From Rhodobacteraceae bacterium UBA1943 (GTDB taxonomy: Bacteria > Pseudomonadota > Alphaproteobacteria > Rhodobacterales > Rhodobacteraceae), in assembly GCA_002336845.1 (NCBI GenBank), contig DDEX01000025.1, positions 1 to 64,000 on the forward strand: 64,000 bases of DNA, given 5' to 3'. Numbering within the stretch: position 1 is the first letter of the stretch; every line of letters starts with the position of its first letter. Positions 20,243 to 27,614 of the stretch are shown in pieces. Made by a program: the position numbers and the translations under genes. A model generated the notes under the pieces. It worked only from the letters and a program-made list of their open reading frames with translations. It searched no databases and had not been told where the DNA came from.

Positions 20243-20258
20243 TGCAGAACCCGTGCCA
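20243..20258 (-). promoter_or_regulatory. sigma-54 (-24/-12) promoter of the prm operon
   Basis: Read on the minus strand the site is TGGCACGGGTTCTGCA, matching TGGCACG-N4-TTGC(A/T) at all but one position, with correct GG-to-GC spacing. Transcription would begin near 20231 and give a leader of about 228 bases before prmA. Its strength, a matching activator at 8793 and an rpoN-like gene at 23741 all support it. Confidence 0.82.
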
Positions 20259-20322
20259 AAACGGCCCTGTCCGGACAGTTTTTCGTGAATCCCCGGGGCA
20301 GGTTTCGCCAACAATATGAATT

Positions 20323-20640
20323 GTAACGAATTTATTTTTTGCCTGTTTCGGCGGCGGGTTTCGAGGGCTCTGCCTGCGCGCCAGGGGCGATGCGTTGCAG
20401 AATGTTACATCTGTTACACGCCCATGACCGTACGCTACGCAAAACTGTAACGAACAGCTCCTTGGCGCCGGTTGCCGGGCGATTCGTCTCGGTATGATCG
20501 TTGTCATGGTGCAGAAAAATTGTGCGGCAACGCGGCATGTAAATGGTGGGAACATCTGTAACCGGCAGGTGGAACGAAATGTTACATCCGTAACGGGAAT
20601 TTCAGGTTTTCGTATTTATAATCATCATGTTACCGTTACA
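20323..20640. promoter_or_regulatory. cluster of GTTAC/GTAAC repeats, candidate enhancer sites
   Basis: Nine GTTAC or GTAAC words occur in about 320 bases, several paired: TGTTACATCTGTTACA (20403-20418), CTGTAACGAACAG (20445-20457), GTTACATCCGTAAC (20581-20594) and TGTTACCGTTACA (20628-20640). They lie roughly 65-400 bases upstream of the -24/-12 element, the range used by enhancer-binding proteins. The whole 720-base gap 20004-20724 holds these sites, the sigma-54 promoter and the prm leader, and no gene I can support. Some sites may serve the plus-strand genes from 20725. Confidence 0.6.
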
Positions 20641-20724
20641 TCTTTCCTTCTTGGCCCCGCCCCGTGCTGCTAAGATGGGTGACAGCGCCGGGCCTTTCCC
20701 GGCAGGTCGCCAGGGGCTTTGTGA

Positions 20725-21174
20725 ATGTCCGGTCCGCTTCCACTTGATCAACGCCCCTCGCGTGCAACGGCAGAGGCCATGGTGGCGCGTGCGCCGCAGG
20801 ATCTGGTCTTCACCATGCGGTTTCTGGGCCAGAGCCAGGAAATCCTGCACAACCATTTCCGCAACTTTTTGCAGGCGCGTCTTGACGCTGCCGGGGTGAC
20901 GCCGGAAAACCACCCGTTGCTGCCATTCTTCATCGACAGCCACGCGGTGGAGTTGCGCGATTTCGTCGCAACCGGGGTCGCACTGGCCCGGCCGTTCAGG
21001 CTGGGCGAGATCGAGGTTCTGACGGGCGATGTCGAAACCCTGATGCGCGTCGATATATGGGATGCCATCGCCAGCCACATCGATATGGCCGAGGCGCGCT
21101 TTGCCGAAGGCATCGCCCGCGTGGTCGCCACCCTGACCGCCGCCGAGGCCGAAATTCGTGGGGCCGCGACATGA
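20725..21174 (+). CDS. hypothetical protein, 149 aa, first of a four-gene unknown cassette
   Basis: I do not recognise this protein. It is soluble, mostly helical by composition and histidine-rich in its first half (HNHFRNF, HPLLPFFIDSHAVELRDF), with an acidic helical end (DIWDAIASHIDMAEARFAEGIA). No signal peptide or membrane segment. GGGGC lies about 10 bases before the ATG. It is divergent from prmA across the sigma-54 control region and overlaps the next gene by ATGA, so translation is probably coupled. A role tied to the monooxygenase is inferred from position only. Confidence 0.7.
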   Translation: MSGPLPLDQRPSRATAEAMVARAPQDLVFTMRFLGQSQEILHNHFRNFLQARLDAAGVTPENHPLLPFFIDSHAVELRDFVATGVALARPFRLGEIEVLTGDVETLMRVDIWDAIASHIDMAEARFAEGIARVVATLTAAEAEIRGAAT

Positions 21175-21452
21175 CCGAGGCCCCCCGCACCGCGCAAGAC
21201 ATTCTGGCTGATCAGTTTCGTCTGACGGCCGATTTATGTGCACTCACGGGCGAATATCATCGCCTGCTGCAAAAAGTGGCTGCTGCGGGCTTTCTGCGCC
21301 AGATGGCCGAAGATGGGCCAGAGCTGGAACTGGCCGAAGCAGAGCGGTCTGAAATCGCCGCGAACCTTGCGGCCGAATCCTGTGAACTGCGCATCAACGA
21401 TCTTGAACAGCGGCTGGCTGCGCTTGGGCGCGAGCTGTCCGCCTTGTGCTGA
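21171..21452 (+). CDS. hypothetical coiled-coil protein, 93 aa
   Basis: Not recognised. It is nearly all alpha-helical and rich in Glu, Ala and Leu, with heptad-like spacing at the end (INDLEQRLAALGRELSALC), which suggests a coiled coil. The last residue is a cysteine. Its ATG overlaps the stop of the 149-aa gene (ATGA) and the next gene follows after 12 bases, so it belongs to the same operon. Confidence 0.68.
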   Translation: MTEAPRTAQDILADQFRLTADLCALTGEYHRLLQKVAAAGFLRQMAEDGPELELAEAERSEIAANLAAESCELRINDLEQRLAALGRELSALC

Positions 21453-21464
21453 AGGAAACCTGCC

Positions 21465-22595
21465 ATGACACAGACCCTTGCCCCGCCCATGCCCTCGCCT
21501 TCGGTGCAACCTGCACTGTTCGATGTTCTGGCCCGAAGCTGGCGGCTTGATGCGCCGGTTGCCAGCATCGTGATGGATCGCAAAGGCAAGACCGCCGCCT
21601 TTGCGCTGGCCGATGGCCGCGTGGCATTGGCGCCACTGGAAGATCCCGATTCCGCACTGAAACGGATGCGGGTCGAGGCGGATACAGGTCGCAGCACGAT
21701 CCGCCCGCGTGAAAAGCCGGTGGCAGCCCCGGTCCTGACCGAACCTTTGGCCGAGGGCGCGGCCTTTCTGGCGCCATCGGGCGTTCTGGGGTTCGTTTCA
21801 GGCAGCCGTGACGGGCGGTTGCACCGCGTCACTCCGCGTGGCCAGATCATCGCGCTGACCCGCAAGTCGGAACCCCTTAGCGCGCTTGCGTCCGATGGTC
21901 AGGGGCGGCTTGCGATTGCCCGCGACGGCCAGACCAGCCTGCACGCCGAAGAGGGGATGGAGCGACTGTTCGGTTTGTTGACGCCCGGCAGCGCCCATGC
22001 GCTGGCCTTTGCCCCCGATGGTCAAAGCCTTGCCGTGATGACGGAACATGCCGTCTTCCTTTGGCATCCGGGCCATCGCTCGGCACGCCATGCGCTGGCG
22101 GGCAGGCAGGCGCTGCACTTTTCGCCCGATGGCCATTGGCTGGCAGCGGCGGGGGGCGATGGGTTCTGGCTGTTGCGCCTGTCCGACGGGCGGGTGGCGC
22201 GGCTGGGGCGGTTCCGTGCCGCCCCAGCGTCGGTGGCATTCAGCGGCGCGGCGAACGCGGTCTTTGCGTCGGGTGCATTCCGGGTGGCAGGCTGGTCGCT
22301 TGCCGCCCCGCCCTTTGACGATGAGGCAGACGGCGCGCTGCGCAGCGGAAAACCCGGTCTGGTTCTGGTTGAACGCATCGCGGCGCATCCCGCGCGGGAC
22401 CTGGTTGCATTTGGCATGGCCGATGGCGCTGTCGGCATCGCTCAGGCCGGGCGGGCAGATGAAATGGCGCTGCGCCATGCAGATGGCTCGTCGATCACCG
22501 CTCTTACCTGGTCTGCCGACGGTACTCATCTGGCAATCGGCACCGCGCAGGGGGATGCCGCACTGGTGACGCTGCCCCCGCAACTGTTCAAATGA
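21465..22595 (+). CDS. WD40-like beta-propeller protein, 376 aa
   Basis: Protein of repeated units of about 40 residues in which SPDG/APDG-like turns recur (ALAFAPDGQSLAVM, ALHFSPDGHWLAA, ALTWSADGTHLAIG), the mark of a WD40/YVTN-type beta-propeller. Such proteins usually act as interaction platforms. No signal peptide, so probably cytoplasmic. It is the third gene of the cassette, with GAAGGAAACC before the ATG. No catalytic motif is visible and I cannot name a specific partner. Confidence 0.72.
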   Translation: MTQTLAPPMPSPSVQPALFDVLARSWRLDAPVASIVMDRKGKTAAFALADGRVALAPLEDPDSALKRMRVEADTGRSTIRPREKPVAAPVLTEPLAEGAAFLAPSGVLGFVSGSRDGRLHRVTPRGQIIALTRKSEPLSALASDGQGRLAIARDGQTSLHAEEGMERLFGLLTPGSAHALAFAPDGQSLAVMTEHAVFLWHPGHRSARHALAGRQALHFSPDGHWLAAAGGDGFWLLRLSDGRVARLGRFRAAPASVAFSGAANAVFASGAFRVAGWSLAAPPFDDEADGALRSGKPGLVLVERIAAHPARDLVAFGMADGAVGIAQAGRADEMALRHADGSSITALTWSADGTHLAIGTAQGDAALVTLPPQLFK

Positions 22596-22606
22596 GGAGA
22601 GGAAAA

Positions 22607-22795
22607 ATGATGAACAATGCCAAGCCGAAACTAAGCGAGGAAGATGCCAGCAAGGATGCCTTCTTTGGCCGCATCGCCGAAATCTCGGAGCAGATGATCG
22701 CAGCCCATGGCAAGGATTTTGCAATGGGAACGCTGGTGCTGGCTGCCCGCTGGATCGCCAGCGACAAGATCAGCGAAGCGCCTGCACGCCATTGA
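22607..22795 (+). CDS. small hypothetical protein, 62 aa
   Basis: Not recognised. It has a polar N-terminus (KPKLSEEDASKDAF) followed by two probable helices (GRIAEISEQMIAAHG, MGTLVLAARWIAS). GAGGAGAGGAAAA precedes two adjacent ATG codons (22607, 22610), a strong ribosome site that supports translation. It is last in the cassette, and its final 26 bases overlap the 3' end of the convergent gene at 22770-23704. Confidence 0.65.
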   Translation: MMNNAKPKLSEEDASKDAFFGRIAEISEQMIAAHGKDFAMGTLVLAARWIASDKISEAPARH

Positions 22796-23704
22796 AGGTC
22801 GCGGGGCCGACCAGAGCCCAGCGCATCTGGTCGAGCAGAATGTCGCGCGACGCAGCGGCATAGGCCATCAGGCGGGCCCCGGCGGGGTCTGCCGCTCCTG
22901 CGGTGGCGATGCGGGCCAGATCGCCATCCAGGCCGATATCCAGCAGATGCGCCCAGGCACAGAGTTCATGCAGGCGATGCGTCACGAAATCCAGACAATC
23001 GCGGGCCACCGGATCGGCGGGCCATCCGGCGCTGCCCGTCTGCGCTCCGTGCCCCAGGGGCGAGCTGTGAACCGCGCTGCCCAGAAGCGTCAGCACCTCG
23101 CGCCGCCAGCGGCCATATTCGCTGTGGTCCGAATGGTCGAGGCCGATGCTATAGAGCTTCTCGGCCACCACTCGAAACGCCCGCCCGCCGGCGATATGGC
23201 GGCGCCAGAAGTCATTTGCCTCCTCGGCTGTGCGGCAGGCCAGGAATTGCTGCGCCAGCTTGCGGCGCAGCAGAAGGGCCAGCAGCATATCGACATCCTC
23301 GGAAACCGAGCGCGCCAGTTGCAGCGCAGGTGTCGTCAGCCCCGACAGGACAAGCAGCCGCAGCGCGCTTACGGTTTCGGCCATCCGTGCGCTCAGAACC
23401 TCCAACGCGCGCCATTGCGCCCCGTCCAGACGCAAGCCGTCCAGCCCGCCGGCGCGGCTTGCCGCCCGGTTCAGGGCGATCAGCCAAAGCAGCGCCTGAT
23501 CGAACAGGCACAGCCCGTCATGGGCACGACTGTCGGCGGCGGGGGCGGCTGGGGGAAGGGGGTGAAATCCCGGCAGGCTATGGATGCAATCTGCCCACAG
23601 CCTGTCCAGATCATGGCCGCGTGCCGACCACATCTGCCGCAACCGTGCGGCCAGTTGCGGCGACATCTCGCGGTAGAACCGTTCCGGCCCGATCGGCTGA
23701 TCCA
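22770..23704 (-). CDS. hypothetical helical protein, 311 aa
   Basis: Not recognised with confidence. The frame is open to 24044, but the ATG at 23704 (MDQPIGPERFYREMSP) is chosen because upstream codons run antisense through the rpoN-like gene. It is Leu/Ala/Arg-rich and helical, with a long hydrophobic stretch (RLLVLSGLTTPALQLARSV) and a histidine-rich part (GLDHSDHSEYGRWRREV). A faint likeness to DUF5677-type proteins is possible but unproven. It starts 36 bases from the divergent rpoN-like gene and overlaps the 62-aa gene tail to tail. Confidence 0.62.
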
Positions 23705-23740
23705 TTGTCTGTGTTGTCCGTTCACTGCCCCAAACCCGAG

Positions 23741-24994
23741 ATGCCGATGACCATAGCCACCCGCCAGATGCAAAGCCAGCGCCAGACCCTGGGAATCCGC
23801 CAGATGCAGGCCATTGCGATGCTGCACCTGACGAATGAGGGCCTGGGCGAAGCGCTGGCCCGTCGCGCAGCAGGCAACCCGTTGATCCGCCTGCATCTGC
23901 CTTCGCCCGCCGCCGAAGGGGGCAATGAGGTGGCAGCGCCGGACGGCGGACTTTACGACCATGTTCTTCCTCAGGTCCGCCTGATCCTGCCCACCGCGTC
24001 CGATCAGGCCATTGCGGCGGCCTTGGTCGAGGCATTGGATGCAAACGGCTGGCTGGATCGCCCGCTTGCCCAGATCGCGGCGCAAAGCGGCATTGCGCTG
24101 ATCCGGCTTGAGGGGGTGCTGGCCCGGTTGCAACAGGGGATCGAACCCACCGGCCTGTTCGCCCGCGATCTGGCCGATTGCCTGCGCCTGCAGGCGGCAG
24201 AGCGGGGCGTGCTGACCCCGGTCCTGCAAGCTGTTCTGGATCATCTGCCGCTGGTCGCTTCGGGTGGCCTCGATGCCGTGGTCCAGGCAGCGGGGCTGGA
24301 GCCTGCAGCGGCGGCGGCGGCGCTGGCGCTTATCCGTCGGATGAATCCGCGCCCCGGCCTGGCGTTTGGCGACAGCGCGGCACCCACCCGCGCGCCCGAT
24401 GTCATCGTGCGCCGGTCGGCCTCTGGCTGGCAGGTCGCGCTGAACCGTTCCACCCTGCCTGCCGTCAGCGTTGTTGCGACAGATGCCATCCATCCCGCCC
24501 TGCGGGCGGCACGGGCAGAGGCGGAATGGCTGGCCAATGTGGTCGAACGGCGCAACCGCACGGTTCTGGCCGTGTCGCGCGCGGTTCTGGCCCATCAGCA
24601 GGGGTTTCTGGCGCAGGGGCCAAGGGCGCTGGTGGCGCTTAGCCGCACCGCTGTCGCGGCCCGTCTGGGGCTGCATGACAGCACGGTTGGCCGGGTGGCG
24701 CGCGAACTTCTGGTGGAAACGCCGCATGGCCTGTGCAGCCTGTGCAGCCTGTTTGACGCCGGACCACAGGCTGCGCGTGAGGGCGTTGCCCCGGCCTGGG
24801 CTGCCGTCAGGCTTCGGCTGGGGCAATTGATCGCGGCCGAAGACCCCGGCGCCCCGATGAGTGATGCCACCCTGGCCGCCCTTCTGACCAGAGAGGGCAA
24901 AGCACTGGCGCGTCGCACCGTGGCCAAGTTTCGTGACGAGATGGGCATTCCGTCCTGCACCCATCGGCGCTCTTTCGGCCAGCGCGCAGTTTAG
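23741..24994 (+). CDS. rpoN: RNA polymerase sigma-54 factor (RpoN), cluster-associated copy
   Basis: Alternative sigma factor of 417 aa. Region I is the Gln-rich N-terminus (QSQRQTLGIRQMQAIAMLHL, about residues 9-28), followed by core-binding and helix-turn-helix regions (LSRTAVAARLGLHDSTVGRV near residue 305). The RpoN box ARRTVAKFRDE starts at residue 390 and differs from the usual ARRTVAKYRE at two positions. The acidic region II is short, which may explain a length below the usual 430-500 aa. The gene has a weak ribosome site at ATG 23741; ATG 23747 is possible. It is not next to hpf/ptsN as a housekeeping rpoN usually is, so it is probably a paralogue serving the prm promoter. Confidence 0.9.
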   Translation: MPMTIATRQMQSQRQTLGIRQMQAIAMLHLTNEGLGEALARRAAGNPLIRLHLPSPAAEGGNEVAAPDGGLYDHVLPQVRLILPTASDQAIAAALVEALDANGWLDRPLAQIAAQSGIALIRLEGVLARLQQGIEPTGLFARDLADCLRLQAAERGVLTPVLQAVLDHLPLVASGGLDAVVQAAGLEPAAAAAALALIRRMNPRPGLAFGDSAAPTRAPDVIVRRSASGWQVALNRSTLPAVSVVATDAIHPALRAARAEAEWLANVVERRNRTVLAVSRAVLAHQQGFLAQGPRALVALSRTAVAARLGLHDSTVGRVARELLVETPHGLCSLCSLFDAGPQAAREGVAPAWAAVRLRLGQLIAAEDPGAPMSDATLAALLTREGKALARRTVAKFRDEMGIPSCTHRRSFGQRAV

Positions 24995-24996
24995 GG

Positions 24997-25249
24997 CGCG
25001 GATATATGCCATGATCGACCTCTGCGCCAAGGCGGTCGAGCGTGCGGGCACCGCCGATGCCGAGGTGGCGGAACCGGAAAAGATGAAGGATGAGCCGATG
25101 TCGTGCGGCCCGCGCAGCTTCACGCCCGAAAACCACCACCAGAACAAGGCGCGTTAAGTGATCGTGGAAACCACCAACGGCAAGCCGGGCGTGGTCGATG
25201 AATGGACCATTCAGAGCCCGTCCCGGTTGCCGATCTGATGAAGTGATCC
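24997..25249 (+). pseudogene. decayed C-terminal fragment of an ABC-transporter substrate-binding protein
   Basis: Translation from about 24997 gives KAVERAGTADAE, then DEPMSCGPRSFTPENHHQNK and a stop. The next segment (VIVETTNGKPGVVDEW) resumes in a shifted frame, and the last residues need another shift (SRLP, then DLMK before TGA at 25247-25249). This resembles the end of a Leu/urea/amide-type periplasmic binding protein with its first 80% missing and two frameshifts. It lies just after the rpoN-like stop and probably marks an old recombination junction of the island. Confidence 0.6.
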
Positions 25250-25304
25250 GGTTGCTCCTCCCCTGCAGTCCGTCGTAAACCGGATTGGAAGGGATCGGGG
25301 CAGG

Positions 25305-26357
25305 ATGATGCACAGCCGGATTGACGCCTATGAACAGGCCGCCGCCGACCATATGGACCCGGCGGCCTTTGCCTATGTCGCAGGTGGTGCGGGTGCTGAA
25401 GTCACGCTTCGGCGCAATGCCGGGGCTTGGGTTGATGTAACCCTGCGGTCGCGCGTGCTGCGCGATATGACGGGTTTTTCCACCGCCTGTGCCTTGCCTG
25501 GGCTGGATCTTGGTTTTCCCTGCCTGATCGCTCCGATGGCCTTTCAGCGCCTTGCCCACCCGGAGGGCGAAGCTGCCATGGCCCTTGCCGCCGCCGCACA
25601 AGGCGCCGGGATGGTTCTGTCCTGCCAGACCTCGGTTGCGCCCGAACAGGTTGCCATAGCACCCTTCTGGTTCCAGCTTTACCTGCAACCTGATCCGGCA
25701 GCGACCCGCGCCCTTGCCGCCCGTGCACTGGCGGCTGACGCGACGGCGCTGGTCGTCACGCTCGATGCCCCCCTGAACGGCATTCGCAACCGCGAGATTG
25801 CGGCGGGCTTTGCCCTGCCCGATGGCGTCCGTCCGGTGATGCTGGATGCCTTGCCGCCCGTTCCGTCACCCGAGGGCGATGCCATTGCCGGCCTTTTGGC
25901 CCGTGCGCCGACCTGGGCCGATCTGGCGGCGCTTTGTGCCGAAAGCCCGGTGCCGGTGCTGGCCAAGGGCGTGCTGACACCCGAGGACGCCGCCTTGGCC
26001 ATCCGGGCAGGTTGCGCTGGGCTGATCGTGTCGAACCACGGGGGCAGGGTGCTGGACGGTCTGCCCGCCACCGCCCATGCGCTGCCCGCCATTCGGGCTG
26101 CCTTGCCCGGTGTGCCGGTGCTGGTCGATGGTGGCATCCGCTCGGGTGATGACATGCTGCGCGCGCTCGCCTTGGGCGCCGATGCGGTGCTGGTCGGGCG
26201 GCCTGCATTCTATGCGCTGGCGCTTGGCGGCGCGGCGCAGGTCTCTGCCTGCCTGCGGCGGCTGCGCGATGAGTTTTCCGTGGCGATGGGGTTGATGGGC
26301 CTGCGATCGGTCGGGGAAATCGGGCCGGATTGCCTGTTTACTTGCCCATCTACTTGA
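25305..26357 (+). CDS. FMN-dependent alpha-hydroxy-acid oxidase/dehydrogenase
   Basis: TIM-barrel flavoenzyme of 350 aa in the lactate/glycolate oxidase family, oxidising a 2-hydroxy acid to the 2-oxo acid. Family marks are IAPMAFQRLAHPEGE (about residue 76), the catalytic SNHGGRVLDG (about residue 246) and the FMN phosphate site VDGGIRSGDDMLRALALGADAVLVGR. The ATG is doubled (25305, 25308) behind GGGGCAGG. It converges on tonB with an 8-base overlap. The substrate (lactate, glycolate or mandelate) is not decidable here. Confidence 0.9.
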   Translation: MMHSRIDAYEQAAADHMDPAAFAYVAGGAGAEVTLRRNAGAWVDVTLRSRVLRDMTGFSTACALPGLDLGFPCLIAPMAFQRLAHPEGEAAMALAAAAQGAGMVLSCQTSVAPEQVAIAPFWFQLYLQPDPAATRALAARALAADATALVVTLDAPLNGIRNREIAAGFALPDGVRPVMLDALPPVPSPEGDAIAGLLARAPTWADLAALCAESPVPVLAKGVLTPEDAALAIRAGCAGLIVSNHGGRVLDGLPATAHALPAIRAALPGVPVLVDGGIRSGDDMLRALALGADAVLVGRPAFYALALGGAAQVSACLRRLRDEFSVAMGLMGLRSVGEIGPDCLFTCPST

Positions 26358-27165
26358 ACGAATAGCTGACCGGCACCCGCATTTCGAACGGCCCCTTGCC
26401 CATGGCGGCGGGTGGCGCGGGCAGGCGGTCGAAGCTATCGAACATCGCCAGCGTTGCCTTGTCCAGCACTGGCCAACCGGAACTTTCCACCACCTCTCGG
26501 TTGAGGATACGGCCATAGCCGTCCAGCGCAAAGGCGACCACCACCTTGCCCTCTGCCCGCGCCTTGCGGGCGGCCTTGGGATAGGTTTTCGCTGCTGCAA
26601 TCGCCAGAACCAGATCCTTCTGCCACGATTCAATCTGCGCCTTGTCGTCATCCGACAGACCCACCTCTGCCTCGGTCGAGCCGGATTGTTCGTCCTGCCC
26701 GGCACTCGCCGCCGGGCTGGCGGCAGTTGTGGGGGCCGCAAACTCGGTATGCTGCTGCTCCTCGACCTTGGTGGCGATCTCGGTTGCCTCCTTGGTGGCG
26801 TCGGTCTTATCTTCCGGGTTGGCGATGCGGAACTGCAACTCGGGGTCTTTGACCTCATAAGGCACCTGCGCCAGCATCGGGTCGTTCGAGGCCTTGGTTT
26901 CCTCGGTCTTTTCCGCACTTTCGGTCTGGGCGGCGCTGTCTTGCGAGATATCGCCTTCGGCAAGGTCGGTCTCTGGCGCAGCCAGCAACATCTCAACCGG
27001 CGCAAGGTCGATGAACTCGCGTCCCTTCAGCGCGCGCTCCTGTATCACTGGCGGGGGCAGGGGGCGGGCCAGCATCGCGGCCACCACCCCGCCATGGGCG
27101 GCAAGGCTGAGGCCTGCGCCCAGCACCATGCCCAGACCCGGCTTTGGGGCGAAGACCAGACTCAT
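26350..27165 (-). CDS. tonB: energy transducer TonB
   Basis: Links the ExbBD proton channel to outer-membrane receptors. 271 aa with one N-terminal membrane anchor (LGMVLGAGLSLAAHGGVVAAML, beginning near residue 10), a long charged Glu/Lys/Thr-rich periplasmic linker in place of the classical Pro-rich one, and a C-terminal TonB domain (YPKAARKARAEGKVVVAFALDG). Its ATG overlaps the exbD stop (ATGA). Last gene of the iron-uptake operon. Confidence 0.9.
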   Translation of the reverse strand: MSLVFAPKPGLGMVLGAGLSLAAHGGVVAAMLARPLPPPVIQERALKGREFIDLAPVEMLLAAPETDLAEGDISQDSAAQTESAEKTEETKASNDPMLAQVPYEVKDPELQFRIANPEDKTDATKEATEIATKVEEQQHTEFAAPTTAASPAASAGQDEQSGSTEAEVGLSDDDKAQIESWQKDLVLAIAAAKTYPKAARKARAEGKVVVAFALDGYGRILNREVVESSGWPVLDKATLAMFDSFDRLPAPPAAMGKGPFEMRVPVSYSFK

Positions 27166-27611
27166 GGTGTGGGGGCCTTAGTGTCTTCGCCCTGAGCCTC
27201 ATCCTCCAGCCCGACCAGCCCGATCTTGAGATAGCCCGAGCCACGCATCCGGTTCATCACCGCCATCACCTCGCCATAAGGCACCGAACGGTCGGCCGAG
27301 ATGTAAATGCGCGTGTCGCGCTTGATCATCGTTGCAATGTCCAACTCCATCGGCAGGGCATCCAGCGTGATGGGGTTTTCGCCGATCAGCAGCGACAGGT
27401 CTGATTTCACCGTCACGATGATCGGCTCGCCCACGCGGGGCGCGGGCTTGGCCGTGGCAACCGGCAATTCCACCGGCACATCGACGGTGGACAGGGGGGC
27501 TGCCACCATGAAGATGATCAGCAGCACCAGCATCACGTCGATGAAGGGGGTGATGTTGATCTCGGTGTTGGCAGGCAGGTCGTCCTCACCGCCAGAGAGC
27601 TTGACGGCCAT
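27162..27611 (-). CDS. exbD: biopolymer transport protein ExbD
   Basis: Inner-membrane proton-channel subunit of 149 aa with one transmembrane helix near residues 22-42 that contains the key aspartate (NITPFIDVMLVLLIIFMV, D26), then a periplasmic domain. Three bases separate it from exbB and it overlaps tonB by four bases, so the three genes are co-translated. Confidence 0.94.
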   Translation of the reverse strand: MAVKLSGGEDDLPANTEINITPFIDVMLVLLIIFMVAAPLSTVDVPVELPVATAKPAPRVGEPIIVTVKSDLSLLIGENPITLDALPMELDIATMIKRDTRIYISADRSVPYGEVMAVMNRMRGSGYLKIGLVGLEDEAQGEDTKAPTP

Positions 27612-27614
27612 GAC

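Noticed and set aside
20379..20397. Possible plus-strand sigma-54 promoter for the 20725 cassette (GG ... TTGCA)
   Set aside because: GG and GC spacing is right but the -24 box otherwise fails the TGGCAC consensus, and it lies over 300 bases from the gene.
20651..20670. TTGGCCCC ... GTGCTGC as a sigma-54 promoter near 20725
   Set aside because: The GG-to-GC spacing is one base too long for sigma-54.
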